Source: Microbacterium sp. MPKO10 (lineage in GTDB: Bacteria > Actinomycetota > Actinomycetes > Actinomycetales > Microbacteriaceae). From it: a stretch of DNA of 64,000 bases. The position numbers were made by a program, and so were the translations under genes. Position 1 is the stretch's first letter, and every line of letters begins with the position of its first letter. Positions 51,939-61,162 of the stretch are shown one piece after another. Location: assembly GCF_026107415.2 (NCBI RefSeq), contig NZ_JAPCHX010000002.1, positions 62,001-126,000 on the forward strand, read 5' to 3'. Below the pieces are notes generated by a model. That model did not search any database. It had not been told where the DNA came from and worked only from the letters and a program-made list of their open reading frames with translations.

Positions 51939-53531
51939 ATGAGTGGACCCAGTCACGACAAGAGCCTGTATCGCGAACGCGACGTCGTTCCGATCAAGCG
52001 GGCACTCATCTCGGTGAGCGACAAGACCGGGCTCGGTGACCTGGCTAGCGCCCTCGCGAATGCGGGAATCGAGATCGTCTCCACTGGCTCGACGGCGCAG
52101 ACGATTCGCGACGCCGGCTATCCGGTGACCGACGTGGCGGCTGTGACGGGGTCGCCCGAGATGCTCGACGGCCGCGTCAAGACGCTGCACCCCACCGTCC
52201 ACGCCGGGCTGCTCGCCGACCTGCGGCTCGAGGCGCACGAGAAGCAGATCGCCGATATGCAGATCGAGCCGTTCGAGCTCGTCGTCGTCAACCTGTACCC
52301 GTTCGTCGAAACCGTCGCCTCGGGCGCCGAGCCTGACGACGTCGTCGAGCAGATCGACATCGGTGGGCCATCCATGGTGCGCGCGGCGGCCAAGAACCAC
52401 CCGAACGTCGCCGTCGTCGTGTCTCCGGGCTCGTACGGTGAGATCATCGAGGCGATCGCGGCCGGGGGAACGACGCTCGCTCAGCGTCGCGCGCTCGCCG
52501 CTGAGGCGTTCTCGCACACGGCAGCGTACGACACGGCTGTCGCTGGTTGGTTCACGGATGCTGTCGAGGGCTTCGGGTCGTCACTGACGATCCAGGGCGA
52601 GCTTTCGCACGTGCTGCGCTACGGCGAGAATTCGCACCAGGAGGCCGCGCTGTACCTGCGCGCCGGAGGGCAGGGCATCGCGCAGGCGACCCAGCTGAAC
52701 GGCAAAGAGATGAGCTTCAACAACTTCACAGACGCCGACGCCGCCGTGCGTGCTGCTTACGACTTCTCCGAGCCCGCCGTCGCCGTTGTCAAGCACGCGA
52801 ACCCGTGTGGCATCGCCGTGGCGAAGCCCAAGGCTGGCGACCCGATTGCGTCGGCGCACCGGCGTGCCCACGACACCGATCCGGTGTCGGCATACGGCGG
52901 CGTCATCGCCGCCAACCGACCGGTGACGCTCGGCATGGCCGAGACGGTGAAGGAGATCTTCACCGAGGTCATCGTCGCGCCCGGGTACGAAGACGACGCT
53001 CTCGCGCTGCTGAAAACCAAAAAGAACCTGCGCATCCTGCAGCTTCCCGACGGGTTCGCCCTCGAACCGCTCGAGGCAAAGCAGATTTCGGGCGGCCTGC
53101 TCGTGCAGCAGTCGGACCGTTTCGACCCCGAGGCCACCATTACCACCGAGTGGCAGCTGGTGTCGGGGGAGCCCGCAGACGACGCGACGCTCGCCGATCT
53201 GGCGTTCGCGTGGAAGGCCTGCCGCAGCGTCAAATCCAACGCGATCCTGCTGGCAAAGTCCGGGGCTGCCGTCGGCGTCGGTATGGGGCAGGTCAACCGT
53301 GTGGACTCGTGCGAACTCGCGGTGAAGCGCGCAGGCGACCGTGCTGCTGGATCTGTCGCAGCATCCGATGCCTTTTTCCCTTTTGCCGACGGACTCGAGA
53401 TCCTTCTCTCGGGTGGCGTGAAGGCCGTCGTGCAGCCGGGTGGATCCGTGCGCGATGAAGAGGTCATCGCTGCAGCAAAGGCTGCGGGAGTCACGATGTA
53501 CTTCAGTGGAGAGCGCCACTTCTTCCATTGA
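51939..53531 (+). CDS. purH: Bifunctional AICAR transformylase / IMP cyclohydrolase
   Basis: PurH carries out the last two steps to IMP. The 530-residue protein has an N-terminal cyclohydrolase (MGS-like) domain with [18 protein letters not shown] and [30 protein letters not shown], then a transformylase domain with [13 protein letters not shown] (catalytic Lys-His) and [15 protein letters not shown] near the end. GGAG precedes the ATG. It is the second gene after purN and ends at a very strong hairpin. Confidence 0.97.
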   Translation: MSGPSHDKSLYRERDVVPIKRALISVSDKTGLGDLASALANAGIEIVSTGSTAQTIRDAGYPVTDVAAVTGSPEMLDGRVKTLHPTVHAGLLADLRLEAHEKQIADMQIEPFELVVVNLYPFVETVASGAEPDDVVEQIDIGGPSMVRAAAKNHPNVAVVVSPGSYGEIIEAIAAGGTTLAQRRALAAEAFSHTAAYDTAVAGWFTDAVEGFGSSLTIQGELSHVLRYGENSHQEAALYLRAGGQGIAQATQLNGKEMSFNNFTDADAAVRAAYDFSEPAVAVVKHANPCGIAVAKPKAGDPIASAHRRAHDTDPVSAYGGVIAANRPVTLGMAETVKEIFTEVIVAPGYEDDALALLKTKKNLRILQLPDGFALEPLEAKQISGGLLVQQSDRFDPEATITTEWQLVSGEPADDATLADLAFAWKACRSVKSNAILLAKSGAAVGVGMGQVNRVDSCELAVKRAGDRAAGSVAASDAFFPFADGLEILLSGGVKAVVQPGGSVRDEEVIAAAKAAGVTMYFSGERHFFH

Positions 53532-53546
53532 CCGCGGTGTGAATCT

Positions 53547-53589
53547 GATCACAGGGCCCGGGCGCGTGGCGCGCCCGGGCCCTGTGATC
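53547..53589 (+). terminator. 20-bp hairpin terminator after purH
   Basis: gatcacagggcccgggcgcg and cgcgcccgggccctgtgatc form a perfect 20-bp stem around the loop tgg, 15 bp after the purH stop. Confidence 0.92.
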
Positions 53590-53592
53590 CCG

Positions 53593-53598
53593 TAGGCT
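53593..53598 (+). promoter_or_regulatory. Candidate -10 hexamer before the DDAH-like gene
   Basis: TAGGCT ends 7 nt before the ATG at 53606 and lies right after the purH terminator. Confidence 0.45.
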
Positions 53599-53605
53599 CG
53601 AATGC

Positions 53606-54811
53606 ATGACTGTCACCTGGGCCCGTCGCGTCATCGCGTCACTTGCATCTGCCGTACTCGTCGCGCTCCTGGGGCACGTCGCCGCTGTGACAGCGTTCTT
53701 CCTCGTCAACCAGATGCAGCCGACCATCCTCGGCCCGGCGAGCTCGTACTTCATTCTTGCGACGCTCTTCACTTTCTTCCTCCTCTTCATCGCCGGGATG
53801 CTGGGGGCGATGACCACCTGGAAGTGGGCGCTCCCTGCCGGCATCGTCGTGGGCGTCATCGCCCCGGTTGTCGGCGTCATGCTGACAACGCTGCAGCAGG
53901 GCGGCGCGGTGACCGGGGAGATCTTCGGTCTCATGGTGGGCACGCTGACCAGCACCAACGCAATCTTCGCGCTGGCCGTGTTCATCGGAGCTCCCACGCT
54001 TGGACGTGCCGTATACGCGGCGACCGTCGGCTACCGTGAGGCTCCGCGCGCCGCAGAGCGCCGCATCGCCCTGGTGCGGCTGCCCGCGACCGCACTGACG
54101 GAGGGTGACGACGAGGTCGAGACAGACATCGACTCAGATCTCGCCGACAAGCAGTGGGATGCCTATACCGCCGCCTTTGAAGAGAACGGGTGGTCGACCC
54201 GCGAGGTCGCCTTCGCCAGTGAACTCCCCGATTCCGTGTTCGTGCAGGACGGGGTCGTCCTTCTCGACGACCTCGCCATCATCACGCGCCCCGCCGACGA
54301 GACCCGTCGACGCGAGCTCGACGGCATCGAAGAGACGATTGACGACCTCGGCTTCACGATCGAGCGCATCATGGACCCGGGGACATTCGAGGGCGGGGAT
54401 GCCCTGCTTGTCGGCGACACCCTGTACGTCGGGCGCACCGAACGCACGAACGCCGAGGGCCTGCGCCAGCTGCGCAGCATCGTCGCTCCATACGGGTTCT
54501 CCGTCGTCGCGGCGCCCATGAGCCGCGTGCACCACCTTAAGGCGGCGATCACCGCGCTGCCGGACGGCACGTTCATCGGAGACCCGTCGTCGATCGACGA
54601 GCCCACGCTATTCCCGGGGTTCATCGCGGCTCCCGAGCCTGCCGGTGCAGCCGTCGTCGTCCTGAACGACGACACGGTGCTGCTGGCAGCATCCGCCCCG
54701 AAGACGGCAGATCTGCTGGACGACCTCGGATACAACGTCGTCGTCGCCGATATCTCAGAGTTTGAGAAGCTCGGTGGGTCGATCACATGCCTCTCGGTCC
54801 GAGTTCGCTAA
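53606..54811 (+). CDS. Membrane-anchored dimethylarginine dimethylaminohydrolase-like protein
   Basis: The 401-residue protein joins two parts. Residues 1-145 hold four membrane helices (for example YFILATLFTFFLLFIAGMLG and WALPAGIVVGVIAPVVGVML). Residues 155-401 are a DDAH-like pentein with the substrate region VFVQDGVVLLDDLAII, MDPGTFEGGDALLVGD, the catalytic His in RVHHLKAAITALPDG and the catalytic Cys in GGSITCLSVR. DDAH enzymes turn methylated arginine into citrulline and methylamine. Whether this one does is unproven. TAGGCT 7 nt before the ATG suggests a leaderless mRNA. Confidence 0.82.
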   Translation: MTVTWARRVIASLASAVLVALLGHVAAVTAFFLVNQMQPTILGPASSYFILATLFTFFLLFIAGMLGAMTTWKWALPAGIVVGVIAPVVGVMLTTLQQGGAVTGEIFGLMVGTLTSTNAIFALAVFIGAPTLGRAVYAATVGYREAPRAAERRIALVRLPATALTEGDDEVETDIDSDLADKQWDAYTAAFEENGWSTREVAFASELPDSVFVQDGVVLLDDLAIITRPADETRRRELDGIEETIDDLGFTIERIMDPGTFEGGDALLVGDTLYVGRTERTNAEGLRQLRSIVAPYGFSVVAAPMSRVHHLKAAITALPDGTFIGDPSSIDEPTLFPGFIAAPEPAGAAVVVLNDDTVLLAASAPKTADLLDDLGYNVVVADISEFEKLGGSITCLSVRVR

Positions 54812-55122
54812 TCGGCCTTGCGCTCTGACGGTTGACTCGCTTAGTCTGTAAGGCTGCGTTCTGATCGACTGGCAATGCAGCACGGTCCACGAGCACACGG
54901 GGAGGTCGACATGTCGAATGCCATGACCGGGCAGACGGCCGCCCGTCGCTCCCGCGCCCGCGCGGTCGTCGGACCCACCGGCCCCGTCGGCGCCATGTAG
55001 CGTCGGCCCCTCCCGCAACCTGCATCCCGGCCGGACACCCGGCCACGCCTCTGACAACGAACGCGCCCTGGCGCTCGCTGTCCGCACCATCCGCAGTCAG
55101 AACATCAAGCGAGACTCACACT
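54812..55122. other. 311-bp leader region of the ABC exporter operon
   Basis: It holds a weak promoter (TTGCGC 54818-54823, 18 bp, TAGTCT 54842-54847), a 29-codon ORF with a strong ribosome site (54911-55000), a 6-bp hairpin ggccgg-acac-ccggcc (55029-55044) and about 80 nt before the first ABC gene. The order resembles an attenuated leader. Confidence 0.5.
54911..55000 (+). CDS. 29-residue leader peptide upstream of the ABC exporter
   Basis: ATG 54911 has GGGGAGG 5 nt upstream, one of the best ribosome sites in the window. The ORF ends at TAG 54998-55000 and codes for 29 residues, starting [20 protein letters not shown] and ending with two Gly-Pro steps. It contains Arg-x-Arg patterns (RSR, RAR) like those that stall ribosomes in macrolide-sensing leaders, and prolines downstream. 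No other function is suggested. A regulatory leader peptide for the ABC pair is inferred from position. Confidence 0.5.
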   Translation: MSNAMTGQTAARRSRARAVVGPTGPVGAM

Positions 55123-56943
55123 ATGTCCGGCATTCAAGCCACGCGTAAATCCAATCTCAACACGGTGCAAGCCATCTGGCGCATCTATCCGTTCGCCAAG
55201 CACGCTCTGCCGCGCATCAGCCTCGGTATGATCGCTGCGCTGCTCGGCTCCGTCGTCGCGCTTCTCATTCCGATGGTGCTCGAGAAGCTCGTCAACGGAG
55301 CCCTCGCCCAGCGCGATCCGGCGGAGATCTGGCCGGCTGTCGCGATCGTTCTCGGCCTCGGTGTCGTCGAGGCTGCGATGATCGCCCTGCGTCGCTGGTT
55401 CGTGCTGCTGCCGGGGACGACAGTCGAAGCGAAGATGCGCAACGAGATCTACCGCCGTCTGCAGGATCTCCCCGTTGCCTTCCACGATCGGTGGCCGTCG
55501 GGGCAGCTGCTCTCGCGCATGATGCAGGACCTCAATATGATTCGGCGCTGGCTGTCGTTCGGCATCGTGCTGCTCGTCGTCAACGTGCTGACGATCGTCA
55601 TCGGCTCGGTCATTCTGTTCACCTGGCACTGGCTTCTCGGCACGATCTTCCTTGTCTGCGCGATCCCGGTGTGGATCTACGGCTACATGTTCGAGAAGAA
55701 ATACTCGATCGTCGCCCGGCGCAGCCAGGACCAGGCGGGCGACCTCGCGACGAACGTCGAAGAAGCCGTGCATGGCATCCGCGTTCTGAAGGCGTTCGGC
55801 CGCGGCAAGCACGCCCTGGAGGGGTTCTCCGTCCGGGCCGAAGGACTCCGCGGCGTCGAGATCGAGAAGGCGAAGGCGATCGCTGGCATCTGGTACTGGC
55901 TGATCCTGCTGCCGGACATCGGTTTCGGCCTGTGCCTCGTCGCGGGAATCTGGCTGGCGTCGCAGGGGCAGATCAACGTGGGTGAGCTCTTCGCGTTCTT
56001 CGCCACGGCGATCGTTCTGCGGTTCCCGATCGAGTCGATCGGCTTCTTGCTCTCGATGACCTTCGACACGCGCACCGCCGTCGACCGCGTCTTCGAGGTG
56101 CTCGACGAGGTCAACACGATCACCGACCCCGAGCATCCCGAGACCATCGAAAGCCCGCAGGGTCGACTTGAATTCGACGACGTGCACTTCCGCTTCGCCG
56201 ATTCGCCCGAACGCTACCCCGATCTCATCAACGGCGTGAACCTGGTGATCGAACCGGGTGAGACCATGGCGTTGGTCGGACTGACCGGATGCGGCAAGAC
56301 GACGCTCACGTCGCTGACGACCCGCATTTACGATGTCACGGGCGGCGCGGTGCGCCTCGACGGGGTCGCTGTGCAGAACCTCACCCGGGGCGAGTTGCGG
56401 CGGAACATCGCCATGGCTTTCGAAGACGCCACGCTGTTCTCCGCCTCCGTGCGCGAGAACGTGCTGCTCGGGCGCGAGGAGCTCGACCTCGACAGCGATG
56501 AAGCCCAGCGCGTTCTCGACGAGGCGATCGGCGTCGCACAGGCGCAGTTCGTCCACGACCTGCCGAACGGTGTCGACACCACGGTGGGCGAAGAAGGGCT
56601 GAGCCTCTCGGGCGGCCAGCGTCAGCGTCTTGCGCTCGCGCGGGCCGTGGCTGCGGCGCCCTCGGTGCTCGTGCTCGATGATCCGCTGTCGGCGCTCGAC
56701 GTCGACACCGAGGCGCTCGTCGAGGCGGCACTCCGCCGCGTGCTCGCGTCGACGACGGCGTTGATCGTCGCCCACCGGCCCTCGACTGTCGCGCTCGCCG
56801 ACCGCGTCGCGCTCATGCAGGACGGCCGCATCACGGATGTCGGCACGCACACCGAACTGCTCGGCAGGAACGAGCACTACAGATTCGTGATCTCGTCGCT
56901 GGAAGACGAAGAGAAGCGTGAGCGAGAGGAGGCCCTGCAATGA
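55123..56943 (+). CDS. ABC exporter half-transporter with degenerate nucleotide site
   Basis: The 606-residue protein has six membrane helices (residues about 30-330) fused to a nucleotide-binding domain. Walker A is GLTGCGKTT (about 387-395), the signature is the canonical LSGGQ, but the Q-loop reads AFEDATLF with Glu in place of Gln, and Walker B ends [10 protein letters not shown] with Asp in place of the catalytic Glu. This is the pattern of the inactive-site subunit of a heterodimeric exporter. The second half-transporter follows with an ATGA overlap. The pair probably exports a hydrophobic compound or drug. The 29-residue leader ORF is upstream. Confidence 0.9.
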   Translation: MSGIQATRKSNLNTVQAIWRIYPFAKHALPRISLGMIAALLGSVVALLIPMVLEKLVNGALAQRDPAEIWPAVAIVLGLGVVEAAMIALRRWFVLLPGTTVEAKMRNEIYRRLQDLPVAFHDRWPSGQLLSRMMQDLNMIRRWLSFGIVLLVVNVLTIVIGSVILFTWHWLLGTIFLVCAIPVWIYGYMFEKKYSIVARRSQDQAGDLATNVEEAVHGIRVLKAFGRGKHALEGFSVRAEGLRGVEIEKAKAIAGIWYWLILLPDIGFGLCLVAGIWLASQGQINVGELFAFFATAIVLRFPIESIGFLLSMTFDTRTAVDRVFEVLDEVNTITDPEHPETIESPQGRLEFDDVHFRFADSPERYPDLINGVNLVIEPGETMALVGLTGCGKTTLTSLTTRIYDVTGGAVRLDGVAVQNLTRGELRRNIAMAFEDATLFSASVRENVLLGREELDLDSDEAQRVLDEAIGVAQAQFVHDLPNGVDTTVGEEGLSLSGGQRQRLALARAVAAAPSVLVLDDPLSALDVDTEALVEAALRRVLASTTALIVAHRPSTVALADRVALMQDGRITDVGTHTELLGRNEHYRFVISSLEDEEKREREEALQ

Positions 56944-58757
56944 GCACGGCAACCGTGCGCGGGGTGACGGGCGAAGAGCGCGAAGACCTCACTAAGGAAG
57001 AGAGCAGGCAGATCCGGCGGCGCTCGATGCGCCTGCTGGGAACCCTGCTGAAGCCGCTGCGCCTGCGGGTGATCGGCACGATGGTGCTGGTGATCATCTC
57101 GACAGCATCCAGTGTGGCCGGGCCCGCACTCATCGCCTTCGGCATCGACACGGCGCTGCCGGCCGTGCTGGAGCGCGCCGACTGGATGCCGACGCTCGGC
57201 GTCGGCGTGCTGTATCTCGTGACGGCGCTGGCGGCAGCGACGTTCATGGCGAGCTACGTCGTTGCGAGCGCGCGCGTGAGTCAGGCCGTGCTTCTCGATT
57301 TGCGTCTTCGGGTCTTCCAGCACACGCAGAAGCTGAGCCTGGAGTTTCACGAGTCATACACATCGGGGCGCATCATCTCGCGCCAGACGAGCGACCTGGA
57401 TGCGATCAAGCAGTTGCTCGATGAGGGCATCAGCCAGCTGGTGAACGGGATCCTCTACATGGGGTTCACCTTCGCCGCGCTCTTCCTGCTTGACTGGACG
57501 AGCGGCCTCGTCGTCGTGGGCAGCATGGTGCCGCTGTACTTCCTGACCCGGTGGTTCCAGAAGCGCTCGCAAAGGATGTTCCGCACATCTCGCGTGATGT
57601 CTGCCCGGGTGATCGTGCACTTCGTGGAATCGATGACGGGCATCCGCGCGGTCAAGGCGTTCCGTAAAGAGAAGCGTAACGAGAAGGAATTCGGTCGGCT
57701 CGTCGAGGACTACCGCGACATCAACGCACGCACGATTCAGCTCTTCGGGATCTACGAGCCTGGAATCATCATGATCGGCAACCTCGCCGTCGCCGCTGTG
57801 CTCCTGATTGGCGGATTCCGCGTCGTCGAGGGGCACCTGGAGATCGGCGCGCTGCTGGCCGCCCTGCTGTATGTCAGGCGCTTCTTCGATCCGATGGAAG
57901 AGATGGCGATGTTCTACAACGCCTACCAATCGGCGGCAGCGGCGCTTGAGAAGATCTCTGGCGTGCTCGAAGAGCAGCCGAGTGTTCCTGACCCGGTCTC
58001 GCCCGTGGATCTCTGGTCCGCGAAAGGGAAGGTGACGTTCGACGAGGTCACGTTCGCGTACAACGACGAGACGACGGTTCTGCCGAGCTTCTCGCTTGGC
58101 ATCCCGGCGGGGCAGACGATCGCGCTCGTGGGCTCGACCGGAGCGGGCAAATCGACGCTCGCGAAGCTCATCTCGCGCTTCTACGACCCGAGCGCGGGAG
58201 CCGTGACTCTCGACGACGTCGATCTGCGACAGCTGCACCCGAAGGATCTGCGCCGAGCGATTGTGATGGTGACGCAGGAGGCCTACCTGTTCTCGGGGAC
58301 CGTCGCCGACAACATTGCACTCGGTCGTCCGGATGCCACGCGCGAGGAGATCGTGCGAGCCGCCGTCGCCGTGGGCGCCCACGGATTCATCGACGGTCTT
58401 CCCGATGGCTACGACACCGATGTGAACAAGCGGGGCGGTCGCGTCTCAGCCGGTCAGCGGCAGCTGATCTCGTTCGCGCGTGCATTCCTCGCCGACCCGG
58501 CCGTGTTGATTCTCGACGAGGCGACGGCGTCACTCGACATCCCCAGCGAACGGCTCGTGCAGGAGGCACTGCAGACCCTGCTCGCCGACCGCACGGCAAT
58601 CATCATCGCTCACCGGCTCTCGACGGTAGCGATCGCCGACCGCGTGCTTGTGATGGAGCACGGGCGCATCGTCGAGGACGGTACACCAGCCGACCTGATC
58701 GGGGGAGAGGGCAGGTTCGCGCAACTGCATGCCGCCTGGCGCGACTCCCTGGTGTAG
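56940..58757 (+). CDS. ABC exporter half-transporter, catalytic partner
   Basis: The 605-residue protein has six helices and a nucleotide-binding domain with Walker [11 protein letters not shown]-loop MVTQEAYLF, and Walker [13 protein letters not shown] with the catalytic Glu. Its signature loop is VSAGQ instead of LSGGQ. Thus this subunit supplies the working Walker B and the first subunit supplies the working signature, giving one active and one degenerate ATP site per heterodimer. The ATG overlaps the stop of the first subunit (ATGA at 56940-56943). Confidence 0.9.
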   Translation: MSTATVRGVTGEEREDLTKEESRQIRRRSMRLLGTLLKPLRLRVIGTMVLVIISTASSVAGPALIAFGIDTALPAVLERADWMPTLGVGVLYLVTALAAATFMASYVVASARVSQAVLLDLRLRVFQHTQKLSLEFHESYTSGRIISRQTSDLDAIKQLLDEGISQLVNGILYMGFTFAALFLLDWTSGLVVVGSMVPLYFLTRWFQKRSQRMFRTSRVMSARVIVHFVESMTGIRAVKAFRKEKRNEKEFGRLVEDYRDINARTIQLFGIYEPGIIMIGNLAVAAVLLIGGFRVVEGHLEIGALLAALLYVRRFFDPMEEMAMFYNAYQSAAAALEKISGVLEEQPSVPDPVSPVDLWSAKGKVTFDEVTFAYNDETTVLPSFSLGIPAGQTIALVGSTGAGKSTLAKLISRFYDPSAGAVTLDDVDLRQLHPKDLRRAIVMVTQEAYLFSGTVADNIALGRPDATREEIVRAAVAVGAHGFIDGLPDGYDTDVNKRGGRVSAGQRQLISFARAFLADPAVLILDEATASLDIPSERLVQEALQTLLADRTAIIIAHRLSTVAIADRVLVMEHGRIVEDGTPADLIGGEGRFAQLHAAWRDSLV

Positions 58758-58768
58758 CTGCAAGCCGC

Positions 58769-58774
58769 TACGCT
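58769..58774 (+). promoter_or_regulatory. Candidate -10 hexamer before the TDT transporter gene
   Basis: TACGCT ends 6 nt before the GTG at 58781 and overlaps no ribosome site. Confidence 0.4.
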
Positions 58775-58780
58775 GGATCT

Positions 58781-59860
58781 GTGGAGTCGCCAGCTGAATC
58801 ACGGGTCGCTGTCGCTGTGCGGGATCTCCCGCCCGGCTACTTCGCGCTGGTGATGGCCACGGGGATCATCTCGCTTGGTCTTCACCTCGAAGGCGTCGAT
58901 GTGCTCTCGACCGTGCTCTTCGCCATTGCCGCTACCGGCTACGTCGTTCTTGTCGCGCTCACGGTGTGGCGCGGCATCCGGTACCCGCGTCACGTCGTCG
59001 ATGACTTCTCGACCGCTCACGTTGCTTTCTCGTTCTTCACGTTCGTGGCGGGAACGAACGTGCTGGGCTCGAGAATCGCCGCCGAGCATGGTCCCGTCGC
59101 GCTCCCTCTCACACTGCTCGGCGTGAGCTTCGCCGCATGGTTGGTGCTCGGGTACGTGATCCCCGGGCTGGTGATCGGGCGGCATCAGGGTGCCGACATA
59201 CTGGCGGGTCTGAACGGGACGTGGTTCATCTGGTCTGTGGCCAGCCAGTCGGTCGCCGTGCTCTCTGCCTCCCTTGAACCGTGGGCACCCGTCGGCATCA
59301 GCGACGCGCTTTCCGTCGTGGCCGTGCTGTCCTGGGGGATCGGTCTGATTCTGTACGGTGTCATCGGCTGCGCTGTTGTGATCAGACTGCTGACGCGGGG
59401 CATTCCCGCGGCGGAACTCGGACCGCCCTATTGGGTGACGATGGGTGCCGGAGCGATCACGGTGCTTGCAGGATCGCGCATTGTGGAAATGACCGACACC
59501 GCCATTGTGAGTGTCGTCCGCGCCCCCGTTGCCGCTGCTGCCGTCGTCTTCTGGGCATTTGCGACATGGCTGATTCCCGCGCTGGCCGGCATCGGTCTGT
59601 GGCGGCATCTGATCAAGCGTGTTCCGCTGCGATACGAGGCCTCGATGTGGAGCATGGTCTTCCCCCTCGGAATGTATGCCGTTGCGGGAATCTATTTGGG
59701 TGATGCCGATGATCTGCCGATCATCGGATGGATCGGCGGCCGATTTCTCTGGGTTGCATTCGCGGCGTGGACGATCGTGCTCGTCTGGATGCTGGTGAGC
59801 CTCGTCGCCGCGGCGCGTGCTCCGCGCGAGACATCAGCCGCGGGCGTCGACGAACGCTGA
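58781..59860 (+). CDS. Tellurite-resistance/dicarboxylate transporter (TDT) family protein
   Basis: The 359-residue inner-membrane protein has about ten helices and belongs to the TDT family that includes TehA, the malate permease Mae1 and plant SLAC1. The opening LPPGYFALVMATGIISLGLH and the segment GTWFIWSVASQSVAVLSA are typical. It may be an anion or C4-dicarboxylate channel; the substrate is not certain. It starts with GTG behind a TACGCT element, 23 bp after the ABC pair, and its 3' end overlaps the convergent alkyltransferase-like gene by 27 bp. Confidence 0.88.
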   Translation: MESPAESRVAVAVRDLPPGYFALVMATGIISLGLHLEGVDVLSTVLFAIAATGYVVLVALTVWRGIRYPRHVVDDFSTAHVAFSFFTFVAGTNVLGSRIAAEHGPVALPLTLLGVSFAAWLVLGYVIPGLVIGRHQGADILAGLNGTWFIWSVASQSVAVLSASLEPWAPVGISDALSVVAVLSWGIGLILYGVIGCAVVIRLLTRGIPAAELGPPYWVTMGAGAITVLAGSRIVEMTDTAIVSVVRAPVAAAAVVFWAFATWLIPALAGIGLWRHLIKRVPLRYEASMWSMVFPLGMYAVAGIYLGDADDLPIIGWIGGRFLWVAFAAWTIVLVWMLVSLVAAARAPRETSAAGVDER

Positions 59861-60136
59861 CCGGGCGAGCCGATAACCGGACGGCGTCCGGTGCAGGGGA
59901 GTGCCCTCGTCGTCGTAATGCTCGCGCGCGGAATTCTCGTGACAGCTCGGCGGCCTGCCGGACGCCTGCACGACGCGCCACCACGGTACATCGCTTCCGT
60001 AGCGGGCCATCACCCAGCCGACGCCGCGCGCCGAGCGCGACCCGAACTGTGCTGCTACCTGCCCGTAGCTCATGACCTTGCCTGGCGGGATCGACTCGAC
60101 GACTGAGAGTACGGCCTCGACGAAGTCTTCGTTCAC
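59834..60136 (-). CDS. Alkyltransferase-like (ATL) DNA-binding protein
   Basis: The 100-residue protein is the DNA-binding half of the O6-methylguanine methyltransferase fold: VEAVLSVVESIPPGKVMSYG, then ARGVGWVMAR and the active-site motif as PWWRVV. The alkyl-accepting Cys of PCHRV is replaced by Trp, which defines ATL proteins. ATLs bind alkylated guanines and hand them to nucleotide excision repair. It starts with GTG and has no clear ribosome site. It is convergent with the TDT gene and tandem with the GNAT gene upstream. Confidence 0.85.
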   Translation of the reverse strand: MNEDFVEAVLSVVESIPPGKVMSYGQVAAQFGSRSARGVGWVMARYGSDVPWWRVVQASGRPPSCHENSAREHYDDEGTPLHRTPSGYRLARSAFVDARG

Positions 60137-60154
60137 AGTGGTGTGGGCGCGGCG

Positions 60155-60607
60155 CTACAGATCCAGCCGTCCGACCACTTCGCCGTACTCGGTCTCGTCG
60201 ATCGGAGTGAAACCAACGGCGAGGAAGAACTTTTCGGGGCCGCCCTCTCCGGGCTCATACATCACGTTGATGTGGGTGAATCCGCGGTCGCGAGCCTCAC
60301 CGGCGAGAGCGTCAACGGCGAACTTGCCGACGCCCTGTCGCTGTGCGTCAGCATCGACGTTGACGCGCCAGAGGACGCTCTTGAAATAGTCTTGATCGCC
60401 CTCGGGGTCGAAATTGCCCTGCACGAAGCCGACGACATCGTCGCCCTCGAGAATCACGCGCTGCCAGGTCGTCGCCGGGTTCGTCACCGCAGCGGCCACG
60501 GAATACGAGATCGGCGCGACGAACTGTTCTTGCCCAGGCTTCAGCGATAAAGCGTTAACCGCCACGATCGTTGATGCCGACAGTTCCACCACTCGCATTT
60601 CAGCCAT
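60155..60607 (-). CDS. GNAT-family N-acetyltransferase
   Basis: The 150-residue protein is a GNAT acetyltransferase of the spermidine/diamine-type branch, opening MAEMRVVELSASTIVAVNAL. The acetyl-CoA loop is VNVDADAQRQGVGKFAVDAL (with QxxGxG), and GGPEKFFLAVGFTPIDETE closes the fold. On the minus strand TAGCCT ends 6 nt before the ATG at 60607, which suggests a leaderless start at this ATG rather than the internal ATG three codons later. The substrate is unknown. Confidence 0.85.
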   Translation of the reverse strand: MAEMRVVELSASTIVAVNALSLKPGQEQFVAPISYSVAAAVTNPATTWQRVILEGDDVVGFVQGNFDPEGDQDYFKSVLWRVNVDADAQRQGVGKFAVDALAGEARDRGFTHINVMYEPGEGGPEKFFLAVGFTPIDETEYGEVVGRLDL

Positions 60608-60650
60608 GATCCCAGGCTAGCCTCATTCTCCCGTCGGGAGGAAGAGACTT

Positions 60651-61082
60651 CTATGAATTACATACCTCGGCGACACCGGCCTCGGCATCTTCGGCGGCTG
60701 AAAGACTCTCGGAGAGCGCGGCGTTGTCAACGGAATCGGGATCCTGAATCGCTGCTTCCGCGGCATCCGCAAATTGTGCATTGAAATCGTTGAGCGCCGC
60801 CGTCATCGTCGTGACCGACTCCTTCACCTCGGCGTTCTCAATCGACGAGACATCCTTCTCGAATGTCGACACGGCAGAGTCGAGGTCGTCCGCTGCCGTC
60901 GCCGGGTCATCGATCAGCGAGCCACCCGAACTCGTAATCGCCTCCACCAGAGCGAGGTCGGCGCTGCTGAAGATGTCGCAGGCGTCTTCTTTTGACTGCG
61001 TGGGTGCGCATCCGGTGAGCGTCGCACCCGCAACAAGCGCGAGCGCGACCGTGCCCGCGAACGGGACTGTGCGTGGCCTCAT
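60651..61082 (-). CDS. Hypothetical lipoprotein
   Basis: The 143-residue product has a signal sequence and a lipobox ending TLTGC (Cys at about residue 25), then a helical domain rich in Asp, Ser and Ala. A later pair of cysteines (one near ACDIFSSAD, one near the end, VAEVCNS) could form a disulfide. AAGGGGGATC precedes the ATG at 61082. It is an outer-surface protein of unknown role, divergent from the ROK regulator. Confidence 0.8.
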   Translation of the reverse strand: MRPRTVPFAGTVALALVAGATLTGCAPTQSKEDACDIFSSADLALVEAITSSGGSLIDDPATAADDLDSAVSTFEKDVSSIENAEVKESVTTMTAALNDFNAQFADAAEAAIQDPDSVDNAALSESLSAAEDAEAGVAEVCNS

Positions 61083-61138
61083 GATCCCCCTTGTGCGTTC
61101 GACGCTAGCCGATTTTCTGCATGGGCTTGCAATTTGAA

Positions 61139-61159
61139 TGTTAGTAAGCTGTACTAACA
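61139..61159 (+). promoter_or_regulatory. ROK operator and -10 region before the second ROK gene
   Basis: TGTTAGTA (61139-61146) and TACTAACA (61152-61159) are 8-bp inverted arms around AGCTG. The arrangement is typical of ROK/NagC-type operators. The right arm also contains TACTAA, 5 nt before the ATG at 61163. TTGCAA at 61127-61132 is a possible -35. Confidence 0.75.
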
Positions 61160-61162
61160 AAC

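Noticed and set aside
55105-56952. 615-residue open frame on the minus strand
   Set aside because: It is antisense to the first ABC half-transporter, whose Walker and signature motifs are clear. The frame has only low-complexity charged sequence.
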